DNA from: Pseudomonas sp. GM21 | Lineage (GTDB): Bacteria; Pseudomonadota; Gammaproteobacteria; Pseudomonadales; Pseudomonadaceae | Length of the DNA stretch: 64,000 nt | Direction of reading: 5' to 3' | Assembly (NCBI RefSeq): GCF_000282215.1 | Contig: NZ_AKJS01000017.1 | Span: forward strand, 1-64,000 | Shown: piece after piece, positions 60,328 through 64,000 of the stretch | Layout: the number at the start of each line of letters is the position of its first letter | How positions within the stretch are numbered: the stretch's first letter is position 1 | The notes under the pieces: model-generated | Seen by the model: only the letters and a program-made list of their open reading frames with translations | Told to the model about the DNA's origin: nothing | The model's database searches: none | Position numbers and translations under genes: made by a program

Positions 60328-61218
60328 TCACCACTGCAAGGTGATGGTGCTTTCAAACACCCTTTCCTGGCCGGTGACCGGATCTACAAACCGCAAGCCC
60401 TGAGCGAGCAATTTCAGTGGATTGGCGTAGTCATCTTCAACGTCCTTGAGCACCTGCGGGTAAAACGGGTCGTTGCAGATACTCGCGCCCAGCGCTGTCA
60501 TGTGCACGCGCAATTGATGTTTCTTGCCCGTCACCGGGTAAAGCGCATACCGCCAGAGATCTCCGTTCTTTTCCCGAACCTCGACTGCTGTCTCGGTATT
60601 GCTGACACCTGGACCTTCCTGCATGCGAAAAAACGGCACACCATCGATGAGCCGGCTTTTATGCACCAATGGAAAGGCCAGTTCAGGCAATGCGGCGGCG
60701 ATAGCCTCATAGCGCTTTTCAATCTGTCGTGTCGGAAATAACGACTGATACGCTGAACGGCTCTGCGGGTTGGCGGAAAACAGCACCAGCCCTGCCGTAT
60801 GCCGGTCAATGCGATGCAACGGCACCAAATGAGGGTTATCCAGTCGACGAATCAACCTGCGCAGCAGCGTTTGCTCGACGTACTCGCCGGCCGGGGTCAC
60901 CGGCAGGAAATGCGGCTTGTCGGCGACCACCAGATGCTCGTCGGCATAGAGAATCGTCTCGATCACCGGAATCGGCTTTTCGTCCGGCACCTCACGGAAA
61001 TAATGAATCCGCAAGCCTTCCTTGTAAGGCAGATCAACTGCGATCGGCCTTCCGTGCCCGTCGAGCACCCGACCGCGAGCCACTCTGTCCAGCCATTGTT
61101 CACGACCGATAGCGCTGAAGTGTTCGCACAGGCAATCGATAACGGTCTGCCACGAACCTGGCGGCAAGTAGAGTGTGCTGGCCTGGCTGTGTGCAGCGGA
61201 AAAAGATGAAGTGGACAT
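60328..61218 (-). CDS. RluA-family RNA pseudouridine synthase
   Basis: A 296-residue pseudouridine synthase with the catalytic Asp in PLHRIDRHTAGLVLF, a lead-in ILYADEHLVVADKP, and GKKHQLRVHMTALG. An N-terminal region of about 80 residues may be an S4-like RNA-binding part. The RNA target cannot be read from sequence. Start ATG 61218 is weakly supported; an upstream frame runs to 61251. Confidence 0.85.
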   Translation of the reverse strand: MSTSSFSAAHSQASTLYLPPGSWQTVIDCLCEHFSAIGREQWLDRVARGRVLDGHGRPIAVDLPYKEGLRIHYFREVPDEKPIPVIETILYADEHLVVADKPHFLPVTPAGEYVEQTLLRRLIRRLDNPHLVPLHRIDRHTAGLVLFSANPQSRSAYQSLFPTRQIEKRYEAIAAALPELAFPLVHKSRLIDGVPFFRMQEGPGVSNTETAVEVREKNGDLWRYALYPVTGKKHQLRVHMTALGASICNDPFYPQVLKDVEDDYANPLKLLAQGLRFVDPVTGQERVFESTITLQW

Positions 61219-61289
61219 ACGAAAGTTCTGACCCTCAATACAGGTTGGCATTATCCAACAGTGGCCGAGTCGAACCTAGTAGAGAATCT

Positions 61290-61607
61290 TCAAGCCGGAA
61301 TCGGCGCACGCGCCGCTGCTTCAGTGAACTCCTTGAGCCAGCGCAACACATCCACGGCTTCCCAGCGAGCGGGATCGTAGAGTGCGTACAACAACCCCTG
61401 ATAGCCCACGACATCCAGCTGCCGGTGATAACCCGCACGCTGGAACAAGGCTTCGATTTCGGCGAAACAGGTATTGAAATGCAGTTTGTTAAAGGGGGTT
61501 TTGCCCTCGGTCACCAGACCGTCCAGACGCAATTCGAGGACAGCCTCGCGCACAACATCGACCGACATCCGGTTCACGCTGTTTTTCAATTGTTCGACAT
61601 TGACCAC
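61290..61607 (-). CDS. Conserved hypothetical protein
   Basis: A 105-residue soluble, mainly helical protein (VNRMSVDVVREAVLELRLDG, LDVVGYQGLLYALYD) with no signal or membrane segment. I do not recognise the family. It lies between the pseudouridine synthase and glutaredoxin-like genes on the same strand. Confidence 0.6.
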   Translation of the reverse strand: MVNVEQLKNSVNRMSVDVVREAVLELRLDGLVTEGKTPFNKLHFNTCFAEIEALFQRAGYHRQLDVVGYQGLLYALYDPARWEAVDVLRWLKEFTEAAARAPIPA

Positions 61608-61777
61608 GATTCATCCCTCTCTTGCCCGGAACTGCCTGCCCAAACCCGAAAACCCGGGACAGCAAGGCAGCACCACGAATAGCTGTATGCGCATACAGTA
61701 TCCGAAGAGCATCGGTTAAGCCAAGGGGATCAATCGCAAAGTTCGACAGACGGGACCATCGCCGCAGCCAAAACCAC

Positions 61778-62014
61778 TTAACTCAGAAACGCTACAACCT
61801 GTTCGGCGCTGAATGGCCAACCCAACTCCGCGCCGGTATCGATTCGCCGCAAGACCGGAATGCGCAGACTGTAGGCTTCAAACCAGGATTCATCGACAGC
61901 GATATCGACCAGTTCAACCAGTAGACCGCGCTCGACAAACTCCATCAGCATGGCTTCGGCCACTTCACAGAGGTGGCACCCAAGGGTGCCAAACAGCTGA
62001 CATTCAGGAAGCAT
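61778..62014 (-). CDS. Glutaredoxin-like protein
   Basis: A 78-residue thioredoxin-fold domain of the DUF836 type with redox pair GCHLCEVA near residues 12-19 and the cis-Pro RIPVLRR. It is likely cytosolic and reduces small targets. It is divergent from the antiporter gene. Confidence 0.82.
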   Translation of the reverse strand: MLPECQLFGTLGCHLCEVAEAMLMEFVERGLLVELVDIAVDESWFEAYSLRIPVLRRIDTGAELGWPFSAEQVVAFLS

Positions 62015-62223
62015 GAGCGCTCACCCGTAAAAATTTAAGTGACTATTCTAGGCCTGCCCCGAAAAGCCGTCGAGCCATTGAATCTCCTGCGCTGGCGCAT
62101 GAACCACAAGCGCGGGCGGTATAACCCTGATGCAAATCAGTCGCCGTTTGTGCCATTTAAGCAATGCTCACGTTTTTTTTGCTTCTACGCTTGAGTAGCC
62201 AGCGTCTGTCAGCGGAGTTTTTT

Positions 62224-63936
62224 GTGTTTGCCAATCTCTTGATCATTCTCGTTTCATCATTGCTGGTCATCGCGCTGTTCCAGCGCCTGCGATTACCCCC
62301 GGTCCTGGGCTATCTGTGCGTGGGGTTGATGGTTGGCCCGACCGCCTTCAACTGGGTGAAACAAAGCGAAGGGCTGCCTTACCTTGCCGAGTTAGGCGTG
62401 GTGTTCCTGCTGTTTTCGCTGGGTCTTGAGTTCTCCTTGACGAAAATGATCGCACTACGCCGGGTAGTGTTTGGTCTTGGCAGTTTGCAAGTGCTTGCAA
62501 GCGGGCTGCTGCTGGGTGCTTTGCTGATGATGTTCGGGATGCCGATGACCGCTGCGCTGTTACTGGGCGCGGGTCTGGCGCTGTCGTCCACCGCCATTGT
62601 CAGCAAGGAGCTGACCAGCCTTGGTGAGATTTTCAGCAGTCATGGCCAGAATGCCATTGCCGTGCTGCTGTTTCAGGACGTGGTGGCTGTATTGCTGCTG
62701 ACCCTGGTGCCCGTGTTCGCCGGCAACAGTGATCAGGCCTGGTATTGGGCACTGCCCCTGACACTGTTGAAGACCGTGGTGTTGTTCGTCGGTCTGTTAC
62801 TGGTCAGCCGCTGGTTGTTGCCCAGATTGTTCCATGAAGTCGCCGCCGCCCGCTCTGCCGAACTGTTCGTACTGCTGGCCCTGGTGATTGTTCTACTGAC
62901 GGCCTGGCTGACTCACCTGCTGGGTCTCTCCCCCGCCTTGGGCGCGTTTCTCGCCGGCATGCTTCTGGGCGAAAGTCATTACCGGCATCAGGTCGAGGCC
63001 GATATCCGCCCGTTTCGCGACATTCTGCTCGGCCTGTTCTTCGTCAGCATCGGCATGCTGATCGACTTGAATTTGTTCGCCAGCCACGCGCTGCTGATCC
63101 TGGCCATGACATTGGGATTGCTGCTGATCAAAGGTACCGTGGTGGCGTTGCTGGTCAAATGGCGTGGCAGCGATGGCGAAACCGCCTGGCGCAGCGGCCT
63201 GGCACTGGCCCAAGGGGGTGAATTCTGCTTTGCGCTGATGGCGCAGATGCAACAAAGCGATCTGATACCCGCGCAACTTGGGGGCCTGCTGCTGGCTGCT
63301 ACGTTCTGTTCGATGCTCGTCACGCCGCTGATGCTGCGCGCAGCCCCGTCCATCGCAAGTCGCCTGCACCGCAAATCCAACAAGGAAGCACAACTCGAAG
63401 AAATCAGCGCACTTAACGCGGACCTGGACAAGCATGTCGTCATCTGTGGTTATGGGCGCGTGGGTCAGTCCATCGGGCGTTGTCTGCGCCATCAGCAACA
63501 ACCTTACATTGCGCTGGACCACGATGCGGTAAGGGTCGAGGAAGCGGCCGTCAGCGAAAGCTGCGTGCATTACGGGGACTCGCGTCGAGGTGAATTACTG
63601 GTTGCCGTAGGGCTGGCCCGCGCCAAACTGCTGGTGATCGCAGTGGATCAGACCGACATCGCGCTGGAGATACTCAAGGAGGCACGCAGGGTCAATTCGC
63701 GTGTGCCGATTCTGGTCCGTACCCGGGACGACAGCCAGTTAACCGAATTGAAAGAGGCCGGCGCCAACGAAGTCGTGCCGGAACTGCTGGAGTCCAGCCT
63801 GATGCTCGCCTCCCATGCGCTGATCATGCTGGGACTGCCCGCCCATCAGGTACAGGAGCGGGCTGATCAGATACGACATGATCGCTACCGGATGTTGCAC
63901 GACTTTTATCCCGGGGCCGAAGATGCCGAGAAGTGA
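62224..63936 (+). CDS. CPA2-family cation:proton antiporter with TrkA-N domain (KefB/C-like)
   Basis: A 570-residue inner-membrane antiporter. About twelve membrane segments include PPVLGYLCVGLMVGPTAF, LFSLGLEFSL and LSPALGAFLAGMLLGES. A C-terminal TrkA-N Rossmann domain starts VVICGYGRVGQSIG. It probably exports K+ under control of a nucleotide or glutathione adduct. I start at GTG 62224 (VFANLLIILVSS) because GGAG sits six bases before it and relatives begin there; the frame is open from 62164. Confidence 0.87.
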   Translation: MFANLLIILVSSLLVIALFQRLRLPPVLGYLCVGLMVGPTAFNWVKQSEGLPYLAELGVVFLLFSLGLEFSLTKMIALRRVVFGLGSLQVLASGLLLGALLMMFGMPMTAALLLGAGLALSSTAIVSKELTSLGEIFSSHGQNAIAVLLFQDVVAVLLLTLVPVFAGNSDQAWYWALPLTLLKTVVLFVGLLLVSRWLLPRLFHEVAAARSAELFVLLALVIVLLTAWLTHLLGLSPALGAFLAGMLLGESHYRHQVEADIRPFRDILLGLFFVSIGMLIDLNLFASHALLILAMTLGLLLIKGTVVALLVKWRGSDGETAWRSGLALAQGGEFCFALMAQMQQSDLIPAQLGGLLLAATFCSMLVTPLMLRAAPSIASRLHRKSNKEAQLEEISALNADLDKHVVICGYGRVGQSIGRCLRHQQQPYIALDHDAVRVEEAAVSESCVHYGDSRRGELLVAVGLARAKLLVIAVDQTDIALEILKEARRVNSRVPILVRTRDDSQLTELKEAGANEVVPELLESSLMLASHALIMLGLPAHQVQERADQIRHDRYRMLHDFYPGAEDAEK

Positions 63937-63937
63937 T

Positions 63938-64000
63938 TCAGTCCTGACTGACGGCGCCGATCTTGTGTACCGACAGGTCCGCGCCGTAATACTCCTCTTC
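63938..64000 (-). CDS. C-terminal end of a probable ammonium transporter (partial)
   Basis: The last 20 codons of a gene that continues beyond the window, ending at TGA. The pattern EEE, YG, AD, then VH with an acidic tail matches the cytosolic C-terminus of Amt/AmtB transporters. It converges with the antiporter gene, with one base between the stop codons. The call rests on this short tail only. Confidence 0.45.
   Translation of the reverse strand, partial: EEEYYGADLSVHKIGAVSQD

Overview
The window reads as a chromosomal segment of a fluorescent Pseudomonas, most likely of the P. fluorescens group. The evidence is its pyoverdine genes with PvdS-type promoters, the Pseudomonas REP sequences (core GAGCNNGCTCGC type), and many genes with clear Pseudomonas counterparts. 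Genes are dense, GC-rich and mostly ordinary in codon use. One short AT-rich gene near 20.7-21.4 kb stands out as foreign.

Layout. 0.1-9.9 kb is mixed housekeeping and accessory content: an EamA exporter, a TetR/SDR/DsbA-fold isomerase unit, an aminopeptidase P, an IscS-like cysteine desulfurase, a LysE exporter, two small lipoproteins, a sigma-54 activator without a sensor domain, and a VOC protein. 10.3-16.4 kb matches fpvGHJKCDEF, which in P. aeruginosa strips iron from ferri-pyoverdine in the periplasm and imports it. 16.6-18.3 kb holds mbtH and pvdH, each with its own iron-starvation (IS) box. 18.5-24.9 kb is the copper-responsive dsbRS-dsbDEG disulfide module. It is interrupted between dsbR and dsbD by a hemopexin-repeat gene broken by a one-base shift. 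24.9-40.1 kb holds pvdL (about 13 kb, the chromophore synthetase), pvdS (Fur/sigma-70 controlled) and a pvdY-like acetyltransferase.

40.1-50.3 kb carries a periplasmic solute-binding protein, then atuR and the divergent atuABCDEF operon for acyclic terpene (citronellol/geraniol) degradation. It has two AtuR-type operators. atuG and atuH are absent here, and repeats sit between atuC/atuD and between atuE/atuF. 50.3-64 kb holds an exonuclease, ppnP, a MOSC protein, cheV, a NarL-type two-component pair, a YegS-like lipid kinase, a small poly-Asn membrane protein, molybdenum-cofactor genes (moeA, moaB, mobA), an RluA-type pseudouridine synthase, small proteins, a CPA2 antiporter and the end of a probable ammonium transporter.

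How it works together. Low iron should lift Fur from the pvdS promoter. PvdS should then drive pvdL, pvdH, mbtH and pvdY through the four IS boxes found here: PvdH supplies diaminobutyrate, MbtH assists adenylation domains, and PvdL builds the Glu/D-Tyr/Dab precursor. The Fpv proteins recover iron after uptake. The most unusual features are the hemopexin-like gene wedged between dsbR and the probable DsbR box of dsbD, a 106-bp palindromic element present twice (once inside the atu operon), an SDR lacking the catalytic Ser/Tyr, and a (AAC)10 tract encoding poly-asparagine.
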